Part shown: in pieces, positions 8,341 through 20,885 of the stretch | Numbering within the stretch: the first letter of the stretch is position 1 | Layout: every line of letters begins with the position of its first letter | Origin: Syncephalis fuscata | Lineage: Eukaryota > Zoopagomycota > Zoopagomycetes > Zoopagales > Piptocephalidaceae | Length of the DNA: 22,097 bases | Assembly: GCA_025786725.1 (NCBI GenBank) | Contig: JAHLTZ010000145.1 | Location: 1 to 22,097 of the forward strand | Direction: 5' to 3' | Made by a program: the position numbers and the translations under genes | Notes under the pieces: model-generated | Told to the model about the DNA's origin: nothing | Databases searched by the model: none | Seen by the model: only the letters and a program-made list of their open reading frames with translations

Positions 8341-11300
8341 TTACGTTTCATAAGCAAGAATAGGACGAAGCCACTTCTCTACTTCATCTACCGATACCGA
8401 TTTACGCTCGGCATAGTTTTCAATCTAGTTGTAAATGAAATACATTATTAGTTGTCTATACAAACAAGCTTATCGTTTCTACTTACTTGATCCTTTTCAA
8501 TCTTGCCTACTGCAAAGTATCGTGACTCTGAGTTGGCAAAATAAAGGCCGCTAACCGATGCAGCTGGCCACATGGCAAGTGATTCAGTCAGTTGAATATC
8601 CGTTTCTTGTTCGATATTGGCAAGCTTCCACATAACACGTTTCTCTGTGTGGTCTGGCTGACTTGGATAGCCCGGTGCTATATAAGATACCATTATTTGT
8701 TAATTAATCTACCTACTATAATTAAAATGTTATTAAATACCTGGTCGAATGCCCTATTTTTATACAATAAAATACACGTTATTAGCAATAAATTGCATAT
8801 CCATCAATATGTCACTCACCTGATATTTCACCGACAACATGGCTTCAATATCCAAATTTTCATTCTTGTTATAGCCCCAGTATTCCTGTAAATCATTGAT
8901 GGCTGATTAGTATGTTCCATCTACTAACTTAGCAAAATGGCTATCTTATTTACCCGACGCAGTTCAACATGGAGTGCCTCGGCAAATGCTTCGGCCAATC
9001 GATCGGCCAACGCTTTAACCATAATTGAGTTGTAGTCATCAAACTGCTTTTCATAGCTCGCGGCAAGTTCATCGGCTCCAAAACCAGAACTAACGGCAAA
9101 AAGACCAATATAGTCTGCAATACCGCTATCTTTGGGTGCAATAAAGTCGGATATGCACAAATATGGATCTTGAGATTCTTTATCCTATATAGAGATGCAT
9201 TAGCCATTATTTCTATGCTGTATAGCAATGTACTTTTTCCGCTTGTTGTCTAAAATATAGAACAAATAAGTATTTATAAGCAATTAACCCTGTATGCTTA
9301 TCATACCTTAATCCACAGAATTTTGCTGAAACCGTTTGACGTGTCTCATCGGTGTAAACCTGCCATTCAAGTATTTAACAATTTTATACAAAGTGGCAGT
9401 ATTAGATTTATTACCTCGATATCATCACCTACGCTGTTGGCTATACAATATCATTAGATTTAATTATAATATTTAGCAACCCTTACCTGGATATAGACCA
9501 ATAATACCCTTGGCTTTTAATAGCTTTTCATCTATAATACGTCTCAACAGCACTTGTGCCTCGTCGTATAGTTTCTTGGCTTCAGCACCTATTAAATCAC
9601 AATTAGATTGAGCCATGTCTATAATTATTCAACAACCTACCAACATTCTCATCCTTAAATATCTTGGGATAGCCACGATTTGGATAGCGACCTCGTAGTT
9701 GCCACACTTGGAAGAATGGATTCCAGTCGATATATTTAAGCAGTGAATTCAGATCATAATCTTTAAACACCTATAATTGAAATATCAATAGCAATTATAT
9801 GTAATTTGCCATTTATCTACCTTCACACCCAAAAATGATGGCTTAACGGGCGATGATTGTGCTGCCCAGTCGATTTGTAAGCCTTGTTCGCATGCCTTTG
9901 GATATTTTAAATATTTACGATCCTTTAAAGAATCATACTAATCAAAGCAATTACTTGTTACACTCTCCACCATTATTAAAATCAAAAGTGGCTACTTACA
10001 TGATCCTCGCGTACCTCTTCATACTCCTCTCGGATATCCTCAGCAAAGTCTTCCTTTGCTTGTTCATCAAGTAGATTTGAAACAACAACAACACTAGCCA
10101 TTTAACTATTAATAACTGCAATATCGATCGTTTTTACAACGATTACCTTCTAGAAGCATCTAATACATGAATTGCCGGTACAGAGTAACGAGGAGCAATC
10201 TTCACTGCTGTATGTGTTTTACTCGTTGTAGCACCACCAATTAAAAGTGGAATTTTTACACCTCGTCGCTCCATTTCTCGAGCCACGTGGATCATTTCAT
10301 CCAATGAAGGCGTAATTAAACCAGACAAGCCAACAATGTCGGCCTGTTCTGCAATGGCCGTCTCGATAATCTTTTCAGCCGGAGTCATGACACCCAAATC
10401 AATAACCTATAATTAAGGGTTAGTTACGGTATCAATTATATTGATGTATCTATCTATTGAACATACTTTGTAATTATTACAGCCTAGTACAACAGCTACA
10501 ATATTCTTGCCAATATCTGTTTATCATCCATTGTTAATAATACGATTACAAACATACATACACATATATATATATTCAACTATCATACCATGAACATCTC
10601 CCTTGACCGTAGCCAATACTAATAACAATGTTTAATGATATGTTTACATTATCATATTCCACTTACCAATTGTGCCATTGTACATCGATTGACTGGCATC
10701 AGTGTTGGCAGTCAGCTGTTGCTTTAATCGCTCTTCTTCCATAAATGGAATTAGATGAGCAACAGCTCTAATAATTAAATGCTTAGTAATTCTATACTAT
10801 TAATAATTTGATCGTTTAACTTACTGCTTCATAACACGTGCACTTTTAATTACTTGAGGTAGAAACATTTTACCTGCACCAAATAGATCACCAACAATAT
10901 TCATTCCGTCCATCAACGGCCCTTCAATGACATGTAATGGCCTTTCAAACTATCATTGTTGGCATGTATCAGTTTTGTTTATATAATCACTATTGTTTGA
11001 TAATTACCTCTGGCGATACACGGGCTTCTTCCGTATCTTCGATAATATACTTGGTAATACCTTTAACAAGCGCATAGGACAGTCGTTTCCTTACTGGATC
11101 TTTTCGCCATTCTTCTTCGTTCTCCTTCTTCTCACCTACTTTTCCGTGTTGTTCAGCGTATTTAAGTAGTTTCTCTGTTGATTCGGGATCTTTGTTGTGA
11201 ACTGCATTTTCACAAATCTCAAGCAGATCTTTGGGAATATCGTCGTAAATGGTAAGAAATCCTGAATTAACAATGCCCATGTCTAGACCAGCTCGAATTG

Positions 11301-13929
11301 CATGGTACTATCAACGTCTATTAATAGACATGTCTATACTGTTTAATAAACGACTTACCAGAAACACGCTGTGCATTGCCTCTCGTACGACATCCTTACC
11401 ACGGAACGAGAATGAGACATTTGAAACACCACCGCTTACCTAGATCGATTCATTTGTAAACGTGGCTTTAATTCGTATCTATTTATACTTACTTTTGCAC
11501 CAGGGAGCTCTTGTTTAATTCTACGCGTTGCTTCGATGAATTCAACTGCATAGTTATCGTGCTCCTCTAAATAGACCATTAATATATAGACAAAAAGTAT
11601 AGACTAATTACTCACCCATGCCAGTACAGATGGTCAAAATATTTGGATCAAATACAATATCATTCGGATTGAATCCCACGACTTTGGTTAATAAATCATA
11701 CGATCGTTTACAAATCTCAAATTTACGATCCTTTTCTGCTGCTTGGCCTTGTTCATCAAACTAATACAGAACAAGATTTAGAATTGCTAAATAGCATAAT
11801 ACAAATTTACTCACAGCCATAACAATGACTGCAGCACCGTAACGTTTGACAAGACGTGCTTTGTGTAAAAAGTCTTCTTCACCTTCCTTCAAACTAATAC
11901 TATTAACAATGCATCGACCTTGATAACATTTGAGGCCCGCTTCAATAACATCGAAGTTGGACGAATCGATCATTAAAGGAACCTATAATATTGGTTAGCG
12001 ACATCATAGTATCACTAATAGTAATATTGGTGTTTTAATCATTACCTTGGCCACATCCGGTTCAGAAACAATTAAATTAACAAATTTTGCCATGGCCGTC
12101 ATACCGTCCAGCATACCATCATCCAAATTAACATCTTAATTATAACAGTAATATAATTAATATAACATAGATGACAAAATGCCACTAATATACTTACCAA
12201 CAATCTGGGCACCATTCTCCACTTGAAGTCGAGCAATAGCCAGACCTTCGTCGTACTGATTATCTCGAATATGTCGTGCAAACTTACGTGATCCTGAAAC
12301 ATTGCATCTATAGCCATATAGTCAATGTTGCCATCTATCTATGTAGGATTGGTCATATTTACCTTTCGCCTACATTCACAAAGTTGGTACGTTCGTCGAT
12401 TGACAATGGCTCCAGACCCGATAACAACATTTTATTTAATGCTTCATTGGCGGGCGGCACTCGTGGCTTATACGGCAGGCATGCGTCGACAACAGCCTTG
12501 ATATGTTTCGGCGTAGTGCCGCAACAGCCGCCTACAATATTAACAAGGCCACTTTTGGCAAATTCAGCTACCTGTTGTGCCATACTTTCCGGTCTATACT
12601 CATTTAGTGCATGTTTAACCATTAGTATAAAATGTATAGACTGTGCTGCTATTAAATTATTACTTACAATTGGTCATATTCACCAAATGTGTTAGGTAGG
12701 CCGGCATTTGGATAACATACAACATAGGACGAAGTAAAGTTGGCAATATTTTGAATAAACGGTCTCATTTGATCGGCGCCAAGAGCACAGTTAAGACCAA
12801 TGGCTAGTGGACTGGCATGGGAGACACTAATAACAAAAGCTTCTCCTGTTTGGCCAGACAGTGTTCTAATCGTAGATATTGGTTAGTATATACATACATA
12901 TATATATATTAGTATAATCAATCGCTTCTTATTACTAACCGTCCACTTTGATCAACAATAGTACCAGAAATAAAGATAGGAACCCGTTCATAGCCGTCTT
13001 CATCGTCAAAAATCGAATCAATGGCAAAAAGAGCGGCTTTTGCATTAAGTGTATCAAAAATTGTTTCTACAAGCAAAATATCCGCTCCACCATCAAGTAA
13101 TCCACGTGTTTGTTCTTTGTACGCATCAACCAATTCGTCAAATGTAACATTACGATATGCAGGATTTTCGACCGATGGTGAAATAGAAGCCGTACTATAA
13201 TGACTCATTAGCAGTCTATTCGGTCAGTTCAGCTTAGTACGCACCGATTGGTTGGACCTATAGATGGTGTTGATAGGCAGACCATCGTTGTTATGCAACG
13301 GCCAACAATGTATTGCTGTACTTTAACTTACCTATAGCACCGCATACATAACGCGGTTTATCCGGCTGTTCCTTAGTGACCTCCTCACAGGCTTGTCGGG
13401 CCAATTCAGCAGCTACTTTGTTAAGTTCGTAGGCCAAAGGTTCTAGGCCATAATCAGCTTGGGCAATACATGTCGATGAAAAAGTGTTTGTTTCGACAAA
13501 ATCTGCGCCAGCCAATAGGTATTCCTTATGGATATTAACAATGGCATCTGGTTTAGTAAGTACAAGTAAATCGTTATTGCCCTTTAAATCCTTGGGATGA
13601 TCAGTAAAACGTGTGCCTATAATAATAATAATAGTGTAAATTTAATAATGTTAAGTAAATCGACTATATTGAAATCAAAAATTATTCACCTCTAAAGTCG
13701 TCCTCGTTTAAGTTTAGCGTCTGTATCTGCGTGCCCATAGCACCTTTTATCATATTGTGTTATTTTATCATATACTGTTTTTTATGACGGCGGCCAACTT
13801 ACCATCTAGAAACAGTATACGCTCTTTCAACGCCGACGCGATATAGTCTAGATAGTAGCTGGAATTAACATGTAATTCCGCTTAACCATAGCAGTAGCTA
13901 CCTTTCAAAGGAGGTCTTACACTTGACAT
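8341..13929 (-). CDS. metH: Cobalamin-dependent methionine synthase
   Basis: Transfers a methyl group from 5-methyltetrahydrofolate through enzyme-bound cobalamin to homocysteine, giving methionine in the cytosol. The spliced model is 3744 nt, 1247 residues (E. coli MetH about 1227, human MTR about 1265). Domains in order: homocysteine-binding with zinc ligands Cys246 (GLNCALGA) and Cys308-Cys309 (GGCCGTTP); folate-binding (NVGER through [13 protein letters not shown]); cobalamin-binding with Asp768-Val-His770-Asp-Ile-Gly773, VGLSGL and IGGATT; and the AdoMet-binding reactivation domain ending with Arg1155-x3-Gly-Tyr1160. All cofactor residues are present, so the enzyme should be active if cobalamin is obtained. 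The start is the ATG at 13929 because the homologous N-terminus then continues in frame, although the first intron needs a less usual GTGTAA donor. It diverges from the kinase gene. Many fungi use only the B12-independent enzyme, so presence here points to an early-diverging lineage. Confidence 0.97.
8341..13929 (-). other. metH: Exon map of metH: 32 exons, 31 introns
   Basis: Exons in transcription order (plus-strand coordinates): 13923-13929, 13803-13847, 13690-13743, 13332-13616, 13245-13257, 12940-13194, 12668-12865, 12363-12593, 12198-12307, 12046-12134, 11815-11982, 11616-11760, 11493-11566, 11359-11439, 11008-11307, 10825-10949, 10667-10767, 10589-10618, 10467-10516, 10147-10406, 10000-10093, 9821-9937, 9641-9770, 9487-9588, 9415-9440, 9307-9359, 9234-9249, 8954-9184, 8820-8885, 8742-8754, 8487-8677, 8341-8424. 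The sum is divisible by three and the family sequence reads through every junction. Introns are 46-75 nt. Micro-exons measure 7, 13, 30, 26, 16 and 13 nt. The weakest calls are the first intron and the acceptors of exons 8 and 9, where several AGs are possible and phase decided. Confidence 0.85.
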
Positions 13930-14600
13930 ATTGTTTTAATCGTACGTACTAATACTTGTTGTTGGTTACGGGAAATACACACGACTACAAGTTGATATTG
14001 GGGAAACTATGAAAAAGCCAATGAAAAAATGCTCTATCTCTATGATTAATCACGACATTTTAATCTCGATGCTCATTGGCTCGTATGAAATGATCTCAAA
14101 AGACGAGGATTTTAAACACCGAATTTCGTAACTTGTTAATTAATTAACTATCCATGCTACAATTACGTAAATTATCATTATTGTAAAAGTAAAAGTTTAT
14201 TTAATAAAGTTTTGGTATTTAATTGGCATTATAAGTGATTTATTAAACCAATTTATTATTAACTATTATAATTGTTGTAATTATTCTATTAATATATACT
14301 AAAATAGAGTGATCTGTTGACGGTATATTAGACATTAATTAACAACGACTATTATATTGTTATAAATAAAAACTGCCAATCGTTTCATTGCCAACTTAAT
14401 TATTCATAATAGTAATTATTCTGGGTATTCATAGCCGTACTAAATGATTTCTAACCAAATTAGTATACTAATATTAGTGAATTGAGTTTTGTTGATAATC
14501 ACTACCAAATATGCAGTAAATTAATCACTCTTTGATCATAGCAACAACAATAGTGTAATGGTAGTCCATCAATGGATATCAACGATAAAACATCATTAGG
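13930..14600. promoter_or_regulatory. metH promoter region with inverted CCAAT boxes
   Basis: Upstream of the metH start, AGCCAATGA (14016-14024) and its exact reverse complement TCATTGGCT (14073-14081) lie 48 bases apart. They resemble CCAAT boxes bound by the HAP/NF-Y complex, about 90-150 bases from the start codon. No CACGTG or TGACTCA element, the sulfur and general amino-acid control sites known in yeast, was seen nearby. The rest is very AT-rich, with no gene recognised. Confidence 0.45.
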
Positions 14601-14730
14601 AAAATGAGACTTGACAACGGTAATTCCTCACAACCATTGTTACACTACTCCTTTTAAACTTTGTCTATTATCGATTGGCTATTTATGTTTCATTGATGGC
14701 CCCTTTTCTATTTCACTCCACACATACATA

Positions 14731-14789
14731 CAGAATGCACCATATATACATATTTATAGGCATCGATGCCTAGAATGTACCATATATAT
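14731..14789. repeat. 16-bp perfect palindrome inside a 40-bp direct repeat
   Basis: TAGGCATCGATGCCTA (14757-14772) is a perfect palindrome. It lies between two near-copies of GAATGCACCATATATA (14733-14748) and GAATGTACCATATATA (14773-14788), 40 bp apart. It sits between the divergent metH and kinase genes and could bind a dimeric regulator or be a chance structure in TA-rich DNA. Confidence 0.5.
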
Positions 14790-14822
14790 GTATGTATCAC
14801 CAAAGAGAGATATACATATATA

Positions 14823-15942
14823 ACTATCAACCAATCTCCTGCTTGTCGTCAGTACATAAATAAAACGTCTCCTGCATTTCGATAGTGCAAATACCACAAG
14901 GGACCATAGTGTCATTCTCCGTCCATACACATCATCTATTCATACACATTTACATACAATTCACCGCTTTGCCGTCATTCAATCTTTGTCTCTAGTTCAA
15001 TTCTTTTTTATTTTGTATCGTCTTAAACGGTAAGTTATACGTCGATTACTCCTAAACCATTGCCCTCCAATGATTGTCCCATTGAAGATGCGTGGGTGAG
15101 TGAGTACATGTCTATGTATCATATGCATCCGTTCTTGTTCGCTAGTTTACTTACCCTATTTAGTCCCTTGGCTACAGATGATATCTTACTCATTTAGTGG
15201 TCACTCACTCGCTTAATGGCCGATACACTCTTACACATTATAGCCGCCCTTTCTACTGCTACTGCTGCTCCTCCTACCATTACCGCTACTAAGACTGCTG
15301 TCCTTCCCCCTTTGGTTAGATGCATTCACAGCTATATCAAAATTGATTACTTTCTTATCCCATTCAAAAAAATACTTTATTGCTCATCATAGCATTACAT
15401 CAGTTTTCTTTTGTTGTTCATTCATTCTGTCGTTTCTTCGTCTTTTTATCCGTTTGCTTGGCAGTTGCTTAGATGTTTGTTGCCTGGGCTTTGGCATTAT
15501 CGCTATTTTACTGACCATTATCGTTATTATCATTGACAGCATCGCGCTGGACACTGACTCGTCAGTTACACAGTCACACTTTTGGGCCATTAACGACGCG
15601 TGTGCTACACTACTCGTCATTCTTATTTCTGCCATTACGATCTGTCACTTTGTTCTCTTTAGAACTTTGCCAGGTGTGCTTCTTGCTACAACACTTGCCT
15701 TTTTGTCGCATAGTCACGATACTAGTTTCTCTTTTTATTAAATACACGAAATTAACTGATTTTTTGACGATTATCATTCATAGCTATTTCTTCTACTGTG
15801 TCCATCCATCGTTTTTGTATTCTGCTAGAATTTAAGGTAAGCATTTGATACTTTAACACTTAACACTTTACTTATTCAATTAACTATTATCCATTGCAAT
15901 TACAACTAAAGTATATAGTACTTAATTCTACCCAACCCCATT
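14823..15942 (+). other. Long pyrimidine-rich leader or promoter of the kinase gene
   Basis: No conserved protein is recognisable. The stretch is rich in C and T from about 14860, with a CTG/CTC-like run at 15250-15312. A GTAAGT donor occurs at 15031 and a clearer 5'-untranslated intron could run from GTAAGC at 15837 to AG at 15918, just before the kinase ATG. Open frames at 15343-15741 and 15533-15835 give Leu/Phe/Ile/Ser-rich, membrane-like peptides. Because they overlap in different frames, I attribute them to base composition, though a small membrane protein cannot be excluded. Confidence 0.4.
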
Positions 15943-18266
15943 ATGCCTAGCTCTCGACAAACATTTGCAGTCCCCGGAAGCTTTTTATTCCTTCCACAGG
16001 ATAAGCGTCGCGCGTACAATTCTCATCATGAGCAAGATACCAAGAGACAATTGTTAACAACAACCGCCTTGTTGGCAAAAGGGGCTAGCAATGTTGACGA
16101 TACCCCGAAGCATCATCACATATCGAATGTTCCCCTTGAGCAAAACTATAAACTATTGACCGAGATTGGCAAAGGAGCGTTTGGAAAAGTATACCGCGGT
16201 ATTCATCTTGCTACAAAAGATGAAGTGGCAATCAAGGTTATTGAACATAAAAATCTAAAAACCGCTCGACAACGTCGTAATGTTGAACGGGAAGTACGCA
16301 TTATGAGCTTGCTACACCATCCAAACATTATACCAGTGCGTGAGGTAATTATCGTACCCGGCCGCTACACTGTAGTCATGAACCAAGCACGCGGTGGTGA
16401 ATTATTCGAGCATATTAGCAAGTCTCGCCGCTTAAGCGAGTCCTCTTCACGCCGATACTTTCGACAGATTGTATCTGCGTTACATTATTGCCATGAGGTA
16501 AGTTATTTATGCAAAGAAGAAAAATACAATTTCTTCTAGTAGCACACATGTACTAATACGTGTGATGTACAGCATTCTATTATTCACCGAGATTTAAAAC
16601 CGGAAAATATATTGCTTGATGAGACACGCAAACGTGCTTTTATCATTGATTTTGGTTTTAGCAACACTTATCGTGCAGACGGTGTCATCAACACGTTCTG
16701 CGGTTCTCCATCCTATGCATCGCCCGAAATGCTTCGCGGGGTACCATATATTGGACCTGAAGTAGATATCTGGAGTTTGGGTGTCATTCTCTATGTGATG
16801 CTGACTGGTAATCTGCCTTTTTCTGCAAAAGAAGGTAAACAACTCTGTGCTCAAGTCTCGCTCGGTCAATTCCGCATTCCCGACTATGTCTCGGCGAGTA
16901 AGTTGGCAAGCCGTTACTACCTGCATAGCCATTCAAGCATGCTAACATGTGATATTTAGGTGCAGCGGATTTATTGAGAAGAATGCTTAATGTGGATTCA
17001 TACAAACGCGCTACCATGCAAGAAATCATTAATCATACTTGGACAATGGAAGGCTACTCACATCCCGTAACGCGTATCCATAAAAACCGACCGTGCCTCG
17101 TGACAGATCCTAATGAGGAAAGTATTCAGCAACTTGTATCCTATGGATATAAACGCGAAGATATAATCAAGTATCTACGTGATACACGAATAGTCAGTCA
17201 TCCAATTATAAGTTTATATCATCTTTGTGAAGATGGCCGATTACGCAGAGAGATTGCTGCTCGTCGTACCGAGCTTGAAAAGAAAAAGCTTATTTACCAT
17301 GGCCGCCGTTCCTACTCGTTGGTTGGACAGTCGAATTTCTTCAATACCAGCATCGAAGGAACAGTGCCAATAGAGCAATATGACCCCACATGCCACATGC
17401 CATCACCACTGGCCATCGAGGACTATTTGGCACGTGCAACTGATAAGTCAATTAGTGGTCAATTAGCGGTCAAACGGCAATCGACAGCACCGGCCAAAAT
17501 GCCCCATACTGTAGCTGATACGATAGCCGATATGACTGTTTGCGGGTTATGTCACAATGTTGATGGTGATTGTGACTGTTTTGTCGTCGAATCAACATCA
17601 GACTCGACTCATCCACGGATATCCGAAGAAGATCGTGAACGATTCTACACACCTGAATTACCACCGGCCGATGATAGTGGATGTGCCAGCAGTGCCGGTC
17701 GAGCATCAAATCATAGCGCTCTTTTGGCTCTTGAAAGCATTAAAGACGGCCATTCACTGCCGAATAAAAGTGTTTCACTGATACATGATTACTGTAGAGC
17801 TTCGTCAGGCATGGCATCACCTACCGATGCTACCTTTGGCTCTGAGATTGAATCAGCTCAATATTTGCCACAAAAAGAGTACAGGGCCCGCTTTAGAAAT
17901 ATACTCAATAGAAAGACGGCGGTGACCACGACAACGACGCCGCGGCTTGGCTCATCAGCATCTTCAATCGTTAATGCAAATAGATTGCCTGCCACTGTTC
18001 AAACAAATCCACCATTATACGATTCTCATAAATTTACATGGAAGAAGAATGCCCAACACTCCAATGGTACAAATGTACGGCAATTCATGGGCCAATGCCA
18101 GTTATTAGTCGTTTATCGTAAATTATATCGCAAAATGGCTCGTTGCGTTCGACGTAAACGTAGTTGTAACAGCGCAACTCCTGATTCTTACGTATCAGCT
18201 CCTCCTATTGCACCAATCACATTTCCACATACACACATCACAGCTGCCAAGCGAAAGGCTGTATAA
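15943..18266 (+). CDS. CAMK-like serine/threonine protein kinase
   Basis: Three exons (15943-16497, 16573-16897, 16960-18266) give 728 residues; the frame closes exactly with introns of 75 and 62 nt. The kinase domain starts near residue 70: glycine loop GKGAFGKV at 76-83, VAIK Lys98, HRDLKPEN with catalytic Asp192, DFG at 211-213, then CGSPSYASPEM in the activation segment. All catalytic residues are present. This activation segment is typical of the AMPK/Snf1-related (CAMKL) group. A segment starting near DPNEESIQQLVSYGYKREDI resembles the UBA-like helices found after the kinase domain in that group. The long C-terminus is Ser/Thr-rich and ends in a strongly basic stretch (KLYRKMARCVRRKR), possibly membrane-binding. 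The specific orthologue (Kin4-, Kin1- or Snf1-like) is not resolved. It lies between the two methionine genes, with nothing to show a link. Confidence 0.93.
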
Positions 18267-18344
18267 GCGCTTTTTGTCATCATGTATGTTTTAAAAAACA
18301 TATATTCTATTTCGATACTGTATCATTTATATATATTTGCAATG

Positions 18345-18350
18345 AATAAA
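18345..18350 (+). terminator. AATAAA polyadenylation signal of the kinase gene
   Basis: It lies about 80 bases after the kinase stop codon, in AT-rich DNA. Confidence 0.6.
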
Positions 18351-18853
18351 TCGTGAACCATTTTTTGAAAATCTATTAAAATTAATTTGACTAAATGTTG
18401 TCGAAAATACTGTCTTTGGAATAATAGTAAATTAAAAGAATAATTTGTTTTGTCTATTCGTATGATAAATAAAGTAAATTAAAGTGTACATAAATGCGCT
18501 ACCCTGACATTCAATCTCTATTGGCTTGGTGGATGAATGGTGGGAGTATTGTCAGGCAAAATATTCAAACTCCGGAATTGAACATTTTTGTAATAATTTC
18601 TAATCTTTAATCTTTCTATGGACCATCATTGCATCTATACTAATATAGCAGTCCTAACGACGTTGCAGATACTCAACTTTGATTGGATAGAAATGGCGTA
18701 TGCTTGGGATGAATTTTGTAATTTCTCTTTCCTCTTCAAGTTCTTCATTCTTACACTAGTTAGCATTGCTTTCTTTTTTATTCCAATTGCATTCCTCATT
18801 TGTTTTTTGAATTTAGTTTTTCATACCAGTAACACTTGTAACGACCTTTGAAA
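18351..18853 (+). promoter_or_regulatory. Intergenic region and leader of the MET2-like gene
   Basis: AT-rich, becoming pyrimidine-rich before the next ATG, like the other leaders here. An open frame of 77 codons (18618-18851) encodes a hydrophobic, Phe/Leu/Ile-rich peptide and its TGA ends two bases before the next gene's ATG. I read it as a possible upstream frame or a composition artefact. ATTGG (reverse CCAAT) occurs near 18519 and again near 18682. Confidence 0.4.
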
Positions 18854-20535
<1,682 letters not shown>

Positions 20536-20885
20536 TTTTACAGGCATAATGGGCAGGCCTAGTAACACAAATCATGCTACCCTTGTCCACTAGAATCATA
20601 GGATACCCAATCGCCTGGCGTAAATGAATTCTAATGTAGTACAATTTAGTAGAGCATGTTTGTTCACACAATACTATTCTCGCTTCTGTTTCATCATTTT
20701 GTTTCCAATTGATTATTATTGAACATCTGTGTTGCCCATACTATCTTCATTCATACACGCACATATACATATACATATATATAGTGCTACGTTTATCCAT
20801 TTCAAATAAATTATCATAACATCAAATCGCACTCATTACTCGCTATTTATCTATATTGCAACGACTCTATTTAACTGCCTCCATT
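20536..20885 (+). promoter_or_regulatory. Spacer and promoter of the GH8 gene
   Basis: No gene is recognised. A CA/TA microsatellite-like tract (about 20755-20785) contains TATATATA and is followed by a pyrimidine-rich leader before the ATG, the same pattern as other leaders in the window. The frame upstream of the ATG is open only back to a TAA at 20817 and has no ATG, so I see no signal-peptide exon directly attached. Confidence 0.45.

Noticed and set aside
8592-10074. Plus-strand frames opposite metH
   Set aside because: They are mirror frames of metH exons and introns without domain content.
13860-13929. Alternative metH first exon using the stronger GTAAGA donor
   Set aside because: That donor puts the next exon out of frame with the conserved N-terminal block; GTGTAA with the TCTAG acceptor keeps phase.
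14611-14823. 70-codon frame between metH and the kinase
   Set aside because: It runs over TA/CA-rich repeats and the palindrome, with repeated Tyr/Ile/His from simple sequence.
15343-15835. Two overlapping frames that encode membrane-like peptides
   Set aside because: They overlap in different frames in pyrimidine-rich DNA, which gives Leu/Phe/Ser in any frame; no family is recognised.
18490-18575. CCTGACA...TGTCAGG inverted repeat as a terminator
   Set aside because: Only about 7 bp of pairing with a long loop, and hairpin terminators are not expected for nuclear genes.
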